From the NCBI GenBank assembly GCA_023254015.1, contig JALQYS010000206.1, forward strand, positions 1-17,901: a stretch of 17,901 nt of DNA, in the 5' to 3' direction. Positions 7,548 through 15,342 of this stretch are shown here, piece by piece. The DNA comes from Paracoccaceae bacterium (lineage in GTDB: Bacteria; Pseudomonadota; Alphaproteobacteria; Rhodobacterales; Rhodobacteraceae). Position 1 is the first letter of the stretch; each line of letters begins with the position of its first letter. The position numbers and the translations under genes are program-made. The notes beneath the pieces were generated by a model. That model worked only from the letters and a program-made list of their open reading frames with translations, was not told the DNA's origin and ran no database searches.

Positions 7548-8528
7548 TCAAAATCGTATGAGGGTGACACCGACCGAGCCCGTCAGGATCGGGCCGTCGC
7601 CAGACCGGCGCGTCAGGTTTTCGACCCCCAGCTTGACCGACATGCCGCTGCGCGGCAGGGCATAAGAGACGCCCGCGGTCAGATTGCGGCCGTTCCATTC
7701 GGCGATCAGGTTCAGATGGTCCGCCACCTCGCCCGACAGCGCGGCAAAGACCGTGGTCCCCTGCGAGGCACGGCCCTCGGCGATGTCGCGCGGGGTTGCC
7801 CTGGCAAAGCGGCCGCTGCCGGCACCCAGCGTCAGCGTGCCCTTGAACGGCATCTGCGCCCGATCAAAGGCCCAGCTTGCCGCAAGGGAAAAGCTTGCCT
7901 CGCCATCGGTCCGCCGCACGAAAAGGTTCTCGCCCCCGAAAGACAGGGACAGCCCGTCCCAGAGATAGCGGCTCAGCGCAAAGCCGAAGGACAGCCGGTC
8001 AGGGTCGCCGAAATCGCTGAGGTCATTGGCCGAGACCATCAGACCCACGCCAAGGCCATGAAAGGCATCGCCAAAAGACAGGCCCAACCCCAGCGCACCA
8101 TCGGGCTTGGCGGTATAGGGCACGCGGCTCACGCCACCGAGCGAAACCGACAGCGCGGCACGGCCGGGCTGGTTGACAAAGCGGGCCGGGCCAAAGCCCG
8201 AGGGCACGGTCAGGGTATGGGCCGCCGCATTGGGCAGCGTCACCTTCGCCGCGCGATAAAGATCGCGCGGGCCCTCGGGCCGGTCAAGCGCCAGAGTGCG
8301 CAGCCGCAGGCCCAAGGCCCGCTCGGATCGGATGGCAGGGTCAAAGGCGAACCGCCGGGTGCCGGGATCCAGCCGCAACACGCCGGCCTGTTCCAGACGG
8401 GCGATATCGGCCAGCGTCAGGGTAAAGCCGGAAATGGTGATCGCCTCATATCGGCCGCCCCCGCTCAGATCCTGGGCAGGAGCCGGGGTCGCAAGGCACA
8501 GGGCAAAGGCCAGAAGAAGGCGACGCAT
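7548..8528 (-). CDS. Putative outer-membrane beta-barrel protein (YjbH-like)
   Basis: This 326-residue protein has a signal peptide (MRRLLLAFALCLATPAPAQ). A short soluble part (about 20-105) contains the LADIARLEQAGVLRLD helix and strand. After that come many alternating amphipathic strands rich in G, S, L and F (from about residue 130 to the end), and the C-terminal residue is phenylalanine, as in many outer-membrane proteins. The C-terminal AEWNGRNLTAGVSYAL and GDGPILTGSVGVTL segments resemble YjbH-type barrels linked to exopolysaccharide. That likeness is from memory and is only suggestive. The start is taken at ATG 8528 because it gives a clean signal peptide; a TTG at 8555 would add nine residues. 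No strong ribosome site is seen. It is the first gene of a two-gene unit with the exported protein that follows. Confidence 0.72.
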   Translation of the reverse strand: MRRLLLAFALCLATPAPAQDLSGGGRYEAITISGFTLTLADIARLEQAGVLRLDPGTRRFAFDPAIRSERALGLRLRTLALDRPEGPRDLYRAAKVTLPNAAAHTLTVPSGFGPARFVNQPGRAALSVSLGGVSRVPYTAKPDGALGLGLSFGDAFHGLGVGLMVSANDLSDFGDPDRLSFGFALSRYLWDGLSLSFGGENLFVRRTDGEASFSLAASWAFDRAQMPFKGTLTLGAGSGRFARATPRDIAEGRASQGTTVFAALSGEVADHLNLIAEWNGRNLTAGVSYALPRSGMSVKLGVENLTRRSGDGPILTGSVGVTLIRF

Positions 8529-8593
8529 TCCGGATCCGGGGCTAAAGGTTGCCAACCTCTAGCATAGCCCGTCCGGCGGTCGATTGATCTTTC

Positions 8594-8620
8594 GTTTATC
8601 GCGCCGCCTTGGCGATAAAC
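8594..8620. repeat. Perfect 9-bp inverted repeat in the intergenic region
   Basis: GTTTATCGC (8594-8602) and GCGATAAAC (8612-8620) are exact reverse complements with a 9-base spacer. It lies in the 204-bp gap between two leftward genes, about 113 bp after the flavoenzyme stop and 66 bp before the barrel-protein ATG. No T-run follows on either strand, so a simple terminator is doubtful. An operator for the barrel-protein operon is an alternative. The rest of this gap shows no convincing gene. Confidence 0.5.
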
Positions 8621-8732
8621 CTTTGACGATCCGGGCCTGCACAAATACGCGACAGGTCCATTGTGGTTCCCTGCTGCCATTCCGCCGGTCAGCGCCGCGC
8701 GATCCGCCTCTGATACGAAAGCCCGCGCTTTT

Positions 8733-10100
8733 TCAGAGAAGTCCTTCGTCGGCAAGCACCCTCGGCTCGGAGTGTTCGAAGCGGTCCATCAAGAAATTGC
8801 CGGCCCAATCGGGAAGGGGGCAGCCGTTCAGCCACGCCGCCGCGAGCTCTCCGCTGGCGCAGGCGGCCATGGTGCCATGGCCGGAAAGTCCGCAGACCAT
8901 GAAGGCGTCTGGCGCACCCATGGGGCCGATGAGGGGCCAGTTGTCGGAGGTTTTCGTATAAAAGCCCCCGTAATGGACCATCTGACGCGACAACTTGCCG
9001 TAATAGGCTTTCAATGCCGGGTGCAGGCGCGCAGCACCGCGCAGGACGATTTCCGGAAACCGCGGGTCAAGGTTCGGCGACCGGCTGGGTGGCGCGGCGT
9101 CCGAATTGTAGGCCCAGCCCAGCTTGACCCAATTGCCATGGTCGCCGCCTTCGGGCCGGCAATGGATGGCCCCCGGCATCTGCGATGCGAAACGAGCCGA
9201 GGCGGGGTCGGACAAGAGCAGCGCACGCTCCTCTTCCGTCCAGTCGATATGCTGGGGATCGATGTCGATCGTAAACGGAAGATCGCGGGGGATGGCGCCG
9301 GCATAATCTGGAAACGCCACCTTTTGCTGCAGAACATTCGCCAGCGGCAGGCTGACCCCGACGAACGACGCGATCTGGTTGGCAAAAGGACCGGCGGCGT
9401 TCAGAATCCGCTCCGCCTCGATCCTGATCGTCCCTTCGGATGTTTCGACGGCAAGGTCGTAATGTCGGCCGCGGTCAATTCCTTGCAAGGTGCCCCGTTG
9501 AAACCGCACGCCTCTGGCCCGGCAATCCTCCAGCATGAACTGGCCAAGCTGCTGCCCCGAAACGTCACCCGCGCGGCGGACATGGAGGACGGACCGGACC
9601 TCGTGCGACAAAGAGGGAAAGTGACGGCGGATCGCCTGCTGATCGGTCAGGAAGTCAAAGCCGTCAGGTGCGTTTTCCCAGTCGGGTGAGACGGGCGGTT
9701 GGTAGCCTGCGCTATCCGGTGTGGTGTGGACGCGAATTTCCGTTCCGCTGGTGGCCCCGAAAACAGCCGTCAAATGATTGTGCTGTGCCGAGATGTCGGC
9801 GCTGCGCGAGGCCAGCAGATACCCCCGACGCGTCAGCGAGATCCGGTTGTCGGTTTCCCTGGCGATCCGCTCCATCAGCGTGATCGAGCGGTTCATGAAG
9901 CCGACCATCGTCGGCTGCGGCCACCAGTTGCGATAGTTGTTGCCGGACTGCGCCGATGTCAGCGCAAGAGGATCCCCCGCATCGATAAGGATGACGCGGC
10001 AAGATGGTTTACTTCGGGCAAGATAATAGGCCGATGCAATGCCCAGAATGCCGGCACCAATGATGGCGATGTCGAATTTGTGGTCCATCATGAGATCCAT
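8733..10100 (-). CDS. DAO-family FAD-dependent oxidoreductase
   Basis: This 455-residue flavoenzyme of the D-amino-acid oxidase/sarcosine oxidase family oxidises C-N bonds of amino acids or N-methylated amines to imines. The N terminus has the dinucleotide fold DIAIIGAGILGIASAYYLA (GxGxxG at residues 15-20) and then VILIDAG. SGNNYRNWWPQPTMVGFMNRSI is a segment I associate with a DAO subgroup of the alphaproteobacteria. The AERILNAAGPFA strand and the C-terminal GLSGHGTMAACASGELAA complete the FAD site. The start is at ATG 10100, but ATGs at 10091 and 10088 fit equally well; a TTG at 10148 would add residues without similarity. The gene faces proC across a 73-bp shared control region, so it is probably co-regulated with the rightward operon. 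The substrate is unknown. Confidence 0.88.
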   Translation of the reverse strand: MDLMMDHKFDIAIIGAGILGIASAYYLARSKPSCRVILIDAGDPLALTSAQSGNNYRNWWPQPTMVGFMNRSITLMERIARETDNRISLTRRGYLLASRSADISAQHNHLTAVFGATSGTEIRVHTTPDSAGYQPPVSPDWENAPDGFDFLTDQQAIRRHFPSLSHEVRSVLHVRRAGDVSGQQLGQFMLEDCRARGVRFQRGTLQGIDRGRHYDLAVETSEGTIRIEAERILNAAGPFANQIASFVGVSLPLANVLQQKVAFPDYAGAIPRDLPFTIDIDPQHIDWTEEERALLLSDPASARFASQMPGAIHCRPEGGDHGNWVKLGWAYNSDAAPPSRSPNLDPRFPEIVLRGAARLHPALKAYYGKLSRQMVHYGGFYTKTSDNWPLIGPMGAPDAFMVCGLSGHGTMAACASGELAAAWLNGCPLPDWAGNFLMDRFEHSEPRVLADEGLL

Positions 10101-10173
10101 ATTGTATCCGTTAATGCAAGATCGTATACGAAAATCAGGACACGGCAAGTGTCATACAGAATCGGAGACCGCA
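10101..10173. promoter_or_regulatory. Divergent promoter region with GTATAC palindrome
   Basis: The 73 bp between the two divergent genes must hold both promoters. The perfect 10-bp palindrome TCGTATACGA lies at 10122-10131. For the rightward operon, TTGTAT (10102-10107) and TATACG (10125-10130) are 17 bp apart and could be the -35 and -10 boxes, which puts the palindrome on the -10. Palindromes with a GT-AC core are common operators for FadR/FCD-type GntR repressors, and such a regulator is encoded at 15343. Repression from this site is inferred. The leftward promoter is not clear. Confidence 0.5.
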
Positions 10174-10995
10174 ATGGCAACGACACCTACGCTTCTCTTC
10201 ATCGGGTGCGGCAATATGGGGGCGGCGATTGCGGCCGGCGCGCTGGATCAGTTGCCCGGCGTCAAGGTTGTGGCCCTGGATCCGGATACGGAACGGGCGC
10301 GCGGGCTGTTGCCTCCGGGCGCGGCAGTTCAATTACACGCAGAACCCTCGGGTCTTGTGGGGTTGCGGCCTGATCTGATCATTCTGGGTGTAAAGCCGCA
10401 AACCTTTCCGGCGCTTTCTGCCGAAGTGCTGGCGCTTCTGCGCGCCGCGCCGGTCGTGTCGATCATGGCGGGCATCGATCTTGACCGTCTGACTGCGGCG
10501 GTTGCGCCTTCTGCCGTTGTGCGGGTGATGCCCAACTTGCCAGCCATGATCGGCGAGGGAATGAGCCTTGGCTGCACCAAAGTCGCGCTGCCGGACAGCG
10601 TCAGGTCGATGGTCGAGGCGCTTTTCAATGCCATCGGTCGGTTCGACTGGGTCGCCGACGAGGTGATATTCGAGAAGGCCAACCCCGTCTTTGCCTGTGG
10701 CCCGGGGTTTGTCTTTGCGTTTGCCGAACAGATGATCCTCGCGGCCGTTGGTCAGGGGCTGCCCCGTGATCTGGCCGAACGCTTGGTGCATCAGACGATG
10801 CTTGGCGCGGCGCGGATGTTGTCCGAAGATCCGCGCGGCGCGGCCGGCCTCAAGCGCGCGGTCAGCAGTCCTGGCGGGACGACGCTTGCTGGCCTGTCGG
10901 TCCTTGAGGCCGAGACGGCGCTGCCGAAGGTTTTGCCGGGCACCCTCGCTGCTGCCCACGAACGGGCCCTTGAATTGGCGCGGACGGCTGGCTGA
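10174..10995 (+). CDS. proC: Pyrroline-5-carboxylate reductase
   Basis: This 273-residue cytoplasmic enzyme reduces the cyclic imine 1-pyrroline-5-carboxylate to L-proline with NAD(P)H. It starts with the Rossmann motif LLFIGCGNMGAAIAAGA (GxGxxG at residues 11-16). VKPQ is present near residue 70, as are the MPNLPAMIGEG segment and the C-terminal family signature AVSSPGGTTLAGLSVLE. The start is at ATG 10174, after CGGAG; the longer reading from 10039 overlaps the divergent gene and lacks similarity. It is the first gene of an operon with GMC dehydrogenase, ALDH and a flavoenzyme, so it may act in catabolism on an imine made by the neighbouring amine oxidases rather than serve as the housekeeping proline-synthesis enzyme. 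That role is inference; the family is clear. Confidence 0.93.
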   Translation: MATTPTLLFIGCGNMGAAIAAGALDQLPGVKVVALDPDTERARGLLPPGAAVQLHAEPSGLVGLRPDLIILGVKPQTFPALSAEVLALLRAAPVVSIMAGIDLDRLTAAVAPSAVVRVMPNLPAMIGEGMSLGCTKVALPDSVRSMVEALFNAIGRFDWVADEVIFEKANPVFACGPGFVFAFAEQMILAAVGQGLPRDLAERLVHQTMLGAARMLSEDPRGAAGLKRAVSSPGGTTLAGLSVLEAETALPKVLPGTLAAAHERALELARTAG

Positions 10996-11021
10996 GGCTG
11001 GTTCAGCAAAGGAGGCGGCAC

Positions 11022-12611
11022 ATGGCGCAACCGGATTACATCATCGTAGGCGCTGGGGCGGCGGGCTGTGTGCTTGCGGCAAGGCTGACCGAGGACGCGG
11101 GAACGACCGTTCTTCTGCTCGAGGCAGGCGGATCAGACCGCAAGCTGACGATTGCCATGCCGGCCGCGATCCCCTTCGTCTATCAGAACAAATCGCTGGG
11201 ATGGAACGAGCAGGCAGGGCCGGAGCCCTACCTTGCAGGCCAGATGATCGACGAAAAGCGCGGCAAGGTGCTGGGCGGGTCAACTTCGGTCAACGCCATG
11301 ATCTTCAACCGCGGCAATCCTCGCGACTTTGATGGTTGGGCGGCGCAGGGATTGAAGGGCTGGGGATGGCAGGATGTCCTGCCCTATTTCCGCCGGATGG
11401 AAAGCTTTTCCGAGGGGGCAAGCGCCACGCGGGGCGGTAACGGCCCGCTCAAGGTGACGCGCGCCAAGGCGGCGCATCCGCTTTTCGATGTTTACATGCG
11501 CGCGGGCGAGCAGGCGGGCTATTCCCGCCCCGCAGATCACAATTCCGGTGATCAGGAAGGGATGCATATCGCGCAATGCACCATCGGAAACGGCCGCCGC
11601 TGGAATGCGGCGCAAGCGTTCCTGCGTCCCGCACTTGGTCGTCCGAACCTGAAACTAAAAAGCGGGGTGCAGGTTGTGCGGGTGCTCTTCGACGGGATGC
11701 GCGCCTGTGGTGTCCAGCTTGCCGATGGCACGCGTCTGGAGGCCGGAAAAGAAGTCATTCTGGCCGCATCGAACGTGGGCGCGGCGAAGCTTTTGCTTTT
11801 GTCGGGTGTGGGTCCTGCCGATGATCTGCGTGGGCTTGGCATCCCCGTCGTTCTTGATCAGCCGAACGTCGGGCAAAACCTTGAAAATCATCCGGGCGTG
11901 AACCTGCAATACGCGGCCAGACGCGAGGATACGCTTGTTTCGCAGCTTGGCCTGATCGGGCAGGCGCGGCTTGGCCTTGAATGGCTGCTGTTCCGCCGCG
12001 GTCTGGGAGCGTCGAATTTCTTTGAGGCGGGTGCCTTCGTCAAAACCCATGACGGGGCAGATTACGCCAATCTCCAGCTTGAATTCCTGCCTCTGGCGCG
12101 GCGTGTGGTGAACGGGAAGGTCACGGTTTTTCCGGGCTTCCAGCTGTGGATGGACCTGTCGCGCCCGCAGTCACGCGGGCATATCCGCCTGCGTTCGGCC
12201 AACCCGTCCGATGCGCCAGAGATCGTGTTCAATCACCTGAAGGAACGCGAAGACCAGTTGGACATGATCCGCTCGGTTCGCCTTGCCCGCGATCTGTTCG
12301 CACAGCCGGCGTGGGACGGAATCCGCGGCGCGGAAGTCAACCCGACGGCCGACATCAAGACTGACGACGATATCCTCACGTGGGTCAAATCGGCGGTTGG
12401 CACCAGCTATCACCCTTCGGGGGCAACGCGCATGGCGGTGCGTCCGCAGGATGGTGTCGTCGATGCCGAATGCCGGGTTCACGGCATCTCTGGCCTGCGC
12501 GTGGTCGGCCCCGGCGTCATGCCCCGCATCACCACCGGCAACCTGTCGGCCCCCACCTACATGATCGCCGAAAAGATCGCAGACGCGATCCGTGGCCGCA
12601 AATCCCTCTGA
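11022..12611 (+). CDS. GMC-family FAD-dependent alcohol dehydrogenase (choline dehydrogenase-like)
   Basis: This 529-residue flavoenzyme oxidises a primary alcohol to an aldehyde. The FAD motif is YIIVGAGAAGCVLAARL (GxGxxG at 10-15) followed by VLLLEAGG. GMC signature 1 is at 80-105 (RGKVLGGSTSVNAM, then RGNPRDFDGW), and the second signature (VGAAKLLLLSGVGP) lies mid-protein. The catalytic pair at the C terminus is His464 (in SYHPSGATRM) and Asn507 (in TGNLSAPTYMIAEKI), the His-Asn arrangement of choline oxidase and choline dehydrogenase. It lacks the SSLINGM version of signature 1 that I associate with true BetA, so choline need not be the substrate. AAGGAGG 6 nt before the ATG is a very strong ribosome site. 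The gene begins 26 bp after proC and ends 10 bp before the ALDH gene. Confidence 0.93.
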   Translation: MAQPDYIIVGAGAAGCVLAARLTEDAGTTVLLLEAGGSDRKLTIAMPAAIPFVYQNKSLGWNEQAGPEPYLAGQMIDEKRGKVLGGSTSVNAMIFNRGNPRDFDGWAAQGLKGWGWQDVLPYFRRMESFSEGASATRGGNGPLKVTRAKAAHPLFDVYMRAGEQAGYSRPADHNSGDQEGMHIAQCTIGNGRRWNAAQAFLRPALGRPNLKLKSGVQVVRVLFDGMRACGVQLADGTRLEAGKEVILAASNVGAAKLLLLSGVGPADDLRGLGIPVVLDQPNVGQNLENHPGVNLQYAARREDTLVSQLGLIGQARLGLEWLLFRRGLGASNFFEAGAFVKTHDGADYANLQLEFLPLARRVVNGKVTVFPGFQLWMDLSRPQSRGHIRLRSANPSDAPEIVFNHLKEREDQLDMIRSVRLARDLFAQPAWDGIRGAEVNPTADIKTDDDILTWVKSAVGTSYHPSGATRMAVRPQDGVVDAECRVHGISGLRVVGPGVMPRITTGNLSAPTYMIAEKIADAIRGRKSL

Positions 12612-12621
12612 AGGAAGTTCA

Positions 12622-14058
12622 ATGTCTGTTCCTCTCGTCCCACTTCTGATCGATGGCGATTACTGCGCCGGAGCCACCGGCGTGACCGTGCCAGTCGTCA
12701 ATCCCGCGACGGAGGAGGTGATCGCCGAGCTGGCCCATGCGGCTGTTTCCGATCTTGATCGGGCCCTTGCCGCATCTGCCCGCGCCTTTGCCGAATGGCG
12801 CGAAACCACCGCAGCCCATCGCAATGCGATTCTGGTCAAGGCCGCGAAGCTGATCCGCGAGCGAACCGAGGAAATTGCCAGGATCCTGACGGCAGAGAAC
12901 GGCAAATCGCTGGCCGAGGCGCGGGGCGAGGTGGCTTTTTGCGCCGACGCGACGGATTGGTATGCCGAGGAAGCCAAACGCGCCTATGGCCGCGTGATCC
13001 CCGCCCGTGCGACGGATGTGCGTCAGATCACCTTGCGTGAACCTGTAGGTGTCGCGCTTGGCTTTGCCGCATGGAATTTCCCCGCCGGTAACGTGGCCTT
13101 GAAGATGGCGGCGGCCCTTGCCGCGGGCTGCACCATCATCGTCAAGCCGTCCGACGAAACGCCGGCAACGGCAATCGCCATCGGGCGCTGCTTTACCGAC
13201 GCGGGTGTGCCTGCCGGTGCGCTGAACATCGTCCACGGCGTGCCGTCCGATGTGTCTGAACACCTGATCGCCTCGCCCATTCCCAAGAAGGTCTCGCTCA
13301 CCGGATCGACGCCTGTGGGCAAGCTGCTCCAGCGCCTTGCTTCGGAGACGATGAAGCGCTGCACGATGGAGCTTGGCGGCCACGCGCCTGTGCTGGTTTT
13401 CGCCGACGCCGACATTCCGAATGCGGTGGAGCGGCTGGTCAGCGCGAAGTTCCGGAATGCGGGACAGGTCTGCACGTCGCCGACCCGCTTCTTCGTTGCG
13501 CGTGAGATCTATGAAGATTTCCTCGCGGCCTTCATCTTGCGCGCAAGGCAGGTGCGCCTGGGCAATGGGGCAGAGGACGGTGCCCAGATGGGCCCGATGA
13601 TAACGGCCCGTCGTCGTGACACGATCGATGCCCTGGTGAAGGACGCCGTGGCCAAAGGGGCTGACCTGCGCCTTGGTGGCCATGCGATCGAAGGGAAGGG
13701 CTATTTTTACGCGCCAACCGTTCTGGCCGATGTTCCGGACACGGCGCGTCTGATGACCGAAGAACCCTTCGGCCCCATTGCCGCCTTCACGCCCTTTGAC
13801 AGGTTCGACGAGGTGATCGGTCGCGCCAATGCGCTACCATACGGTCTTGCAGCCTATGTCTTTTCCCAGAACCCGGGCACGATTGCCCGCGCAGGTTCTG
13901 CGCTGGACGCGGGTGTCGTGGGCGTGAACCACACCTCTGTCCACGAGGCTGAAACCCCATTCGGCGGCGTGAATGAATCCGGCTACGGGGCCGAAAGCGG
14001 GATCGAGGGCCTCGACGCCTATCTCCGCACCAAGATGCTGACTGAAAAATATCTGTGA
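12622..14058 (+). CDS. NAD(P)-dependent aldehyde dehydrogenase (succinate-semialdehyde dehydrogenase-like)
   Basis: This 478-residue cytoplasmic enzyme oxidises an aldehyde to the acid. All key ALDH residues are present: Asn152 in AAWNFPAGN, Lys175 in IIVKPSDETP, Glu250 in MELGGHAP, and nucleophile Cys284 in GQVCTSPTRFF. EEPFGPIA and the C-terminal TPFGGVNESGYGAE are also present. The SPTRFF context after the cysteine resembles the GabD/SSADH group more than betaine aldehyde dehydrogenase. The start is ATG 12622 with AAGGAAG 4 nt upstream; an in-frame start at 12592 would overlap the GMC gene by 20 bp. Placed right after an alcohol dehydrogenase, it most likely oxidises that enzyme's aldehyde product. 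The exact substrate is not predictable. Confidence 0.93.
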   Translation: MSVPLVPLLIDGDYCAGATGVTVPVVNPATEEVIAELAHAAVSDLDRALAASARAFAEWRETTAAHRNAILVKAAKLIRERTEEIARILTAENGKSLAEARGEVAFCADATDWYAEEAKRAYGRVIPARATDVRQITLREPVGVALGFAAWNFPAGNVALKMAAALAAGCTIIVKPSDETPATAIAIGRCFTDAGVPAGALNIVHGVPSDVSEHLIASPIPKKVSLTGSTPVGKLLQRLASETMKRCTMELGGHAPVLVFADADIPNAVERLVSAKFRNAGQVCTSPTRFFVAREIYEDFLAAFILRARQVRLGNGAEDGAQMGPMITARRRDTIDALVKDAVAKGADLRLGGHAIEGKGYFYAPTVLADVPDTARLMTEEPFGPIAAFTPFDRFDEVIGRANALPYGLAAYVFSQNPGTIARAGSALDAGVVGVNHTSVHEAETPFGGVNESGYGAESGIEGLDAYLRTKMLTEKYL

Positions 14059-14066
14059 GGACCACT

Positions 14067-15230
14067 ATGAAAACGGACGTCGCCATCATCGGGGGCGGGG
14101 CCATCGGCGCTTCTGTCGCCTACTACCTCAAGACCATGGATCCGGGCCTGAAGGTCACGGTGATCGAACGTGATCCGACCTACGAGATCGCCTCGACACC
14201 CCGCGCTTCGGGTGGGGTGCGGCGCCTGTTCAGCTTGCCCGAAAACATCTCGCTCTCGAACTTTTCCATCCCGTTCTTCGAGACCTTCCCCGAGACGATG
14301 GCCGTGAACGGCCAGCGGGCCGAAATCAGCTTCAAGAAGGGCGGATATATCTTCATCGTGCCGCCGTCTTCGTTGGACATGCTGAAGGCCAACTACGACA
14401 CCGAATTGTCGATGGGCTGCAACGTGGTCTGGCTGACGCCGGACGAGATCAAGCACAAGTTCCCGTCGATGTATGTGGGCGATCTTGGCGCGGCGGTGCA
14501 TTCGCCCGACGACGGATGGCTGGACCCCTATGCTGTTCTGATGGGCTTTCGCAAAAAAGCACAATCCCTCGGGGTCGAGTTCATTGCCGAAGAGGTGACG
14601 GGGATGGAACGTCACGGCGCACAGGTGACCACGGCCACCTGCGCCTCGGGCCTGCGGATCGAGGCGGAGACCTTCGTCAATGCCGCGGGGGCCTGGGCCA
14701 AGGAAATCTGCGCCATGCTTGGCTTCAAGGTGCCGATCGAGCCGCTGCGCCGCTTTGAGCATTACTTCGAGTGCGAAGAGGAAATCGAACCGCTTCCCTA
14801 TCTGAAAGACCCCGAGCGGCTGGCCTTCCGGCCCGAAGGCAAGGGCTATTCTGGCGGCGTGCCGACGCTTGCCGAACCGCGCGGTTACAACATGGAGGCT
14901 GACCACGACTATTTCCAGAATGTCGTCTGGCCGGCCCTTGCCCACCGCTTCCCGAAATTTGAACGCACCAAGTGCAAGAACACGCTTCCCGGCCTTTATG
15001 ACCAGAATGATCTTGACGGAAACGTCATCATCGGGCCGGGCGCGGATGGTCTGGGCAATTTCCAGATGCTTGCGGGCTTCTCGGGCCACGGTTTGATGCA
15101 CGCGCCGGGCTGTGGTCTTGCCATGGCAGAGCTTATCCTGAAGGGGCGCTATGAGACGCTGGACCTGACCCGTTTCGGCTGGCAGCGCGTGGCGGATGGC
15201 GCACCTTTGCCCGAGCGTGGCATCATCTGA
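14067..15230 (+). CDS. DAO-family FAD-dependent oxidoreductase (FOXRED1-like)
   Basis: This 387-residue flavoenzyme of the DAO superfamily has the FAD motif DVAIIGGGAIGASVAYYL (GxGxxG at 9-14), then VTVIERDPTY. The segment STPRASGGVRRLFSLPENI, followed by LSNFS, resembles the FOXRED1 and sarcosine/dimethylglycine oxidase-like group. The C-terminal GFSGHGLMHAPGCGLAMAELI closes the FAD site. It probably oxidises the C-N bond of an amino acid or N-methyl amine, giving an imine or formaldehyde. The start is ATG 14067 (GAGG 6 nt upstream), 8 bp after the ALDH stop; a GTG at 14055 overlaps that stop. It is the last gene of the proC operon. It is clearly different in sequence from the other DAO protein of this cluster at 8733, so the two are unlikely to be recent duplicates. 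Confidence 0.9.
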   Translation: MKTDVAIIGGGAIGASVAYYLKTMDPGLKVTVIERDPTYEIASTPRASGGVRRLFSLPENISLSNFSIPFFETFPETMAVNGQRAEISFKKGGYIFIVPPSSLDMLKANYDTELSMGCNVVWLTPDEIKHKFPSMYVGDLGAAVHSPDDGWLDPYAVLMGFRKKAQSLGVEFIAEEVTGMERHGAQVTTATCASGLRIEAETFVNAAGAWAKEICAMLGFKVPIEPLRRFEHYFECEEEIEPLPYLKDPERLAFRPEGKGYSGGVPTLAEPRGYNMEADHDYFQNVVWPALAHRFPKFERTKCKNTLPGLYDQNDLDGNVIIGPGADGLGNFQMLAGFSGHGLMHAPGCGLAMAELILKGRYETLDLTRFGWQRVADGAPLPERGII

Positions 15231-15267
15231 TGCCCAGGCCGGTCTCGGGCAGAAATCTGCCCGAGAC
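15219..15267 (+). terminator. Two stacked inverted repeats at the end of the proC operon
   Basis: The first repeat, GGCATCA-TC-TGATGCC (15219-15234), spans the stop codon of the flavoenzyme gene. The second, GTCTCGGGCAG (15242-15252) with CTGCCCGAGAC (15257-15267) around the loop AAAT, is a perfect 11-bp stem. Such a strong hairpin directly after an operon suggests termination or mRNA 3'-end protection. No T-run follows, so read-through into the GntR gene is possible. Confidence 0.6.
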
Positions 15268-15342
15268 GCTTGCCGTGCATATGGGCTGGCATCGCGCCGC
15301 CAAGACAGTATTTTCAATTGGCCAGAGGACAAGGCGCGCGGC

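Noticed and set aside
6618..8567. Open frame of 649 codons on the + strand
   Set aside because: It runs opposite the lipoprotein, exported-protein and barrel genes, has an arginine/glutamine/histidine-rich composition without any domain, and is the antisense shadow usual in GC-rich DNA.
8465..8755. Small - strand frame of 96 codons with a TTG start
   Set aside because: It overlaps the flavoenzyme end and the barrel-protein start, has no ribosome site or known motif, and covers the 9-bp inverted repeat. I leave the region as intergenic.
12619..13683. Open frame of 354 codons on the - strand
   Set aside because: It is antisense to the aldehyde dehydrogenase, all of whose catalytic residues are intact on the other strand.
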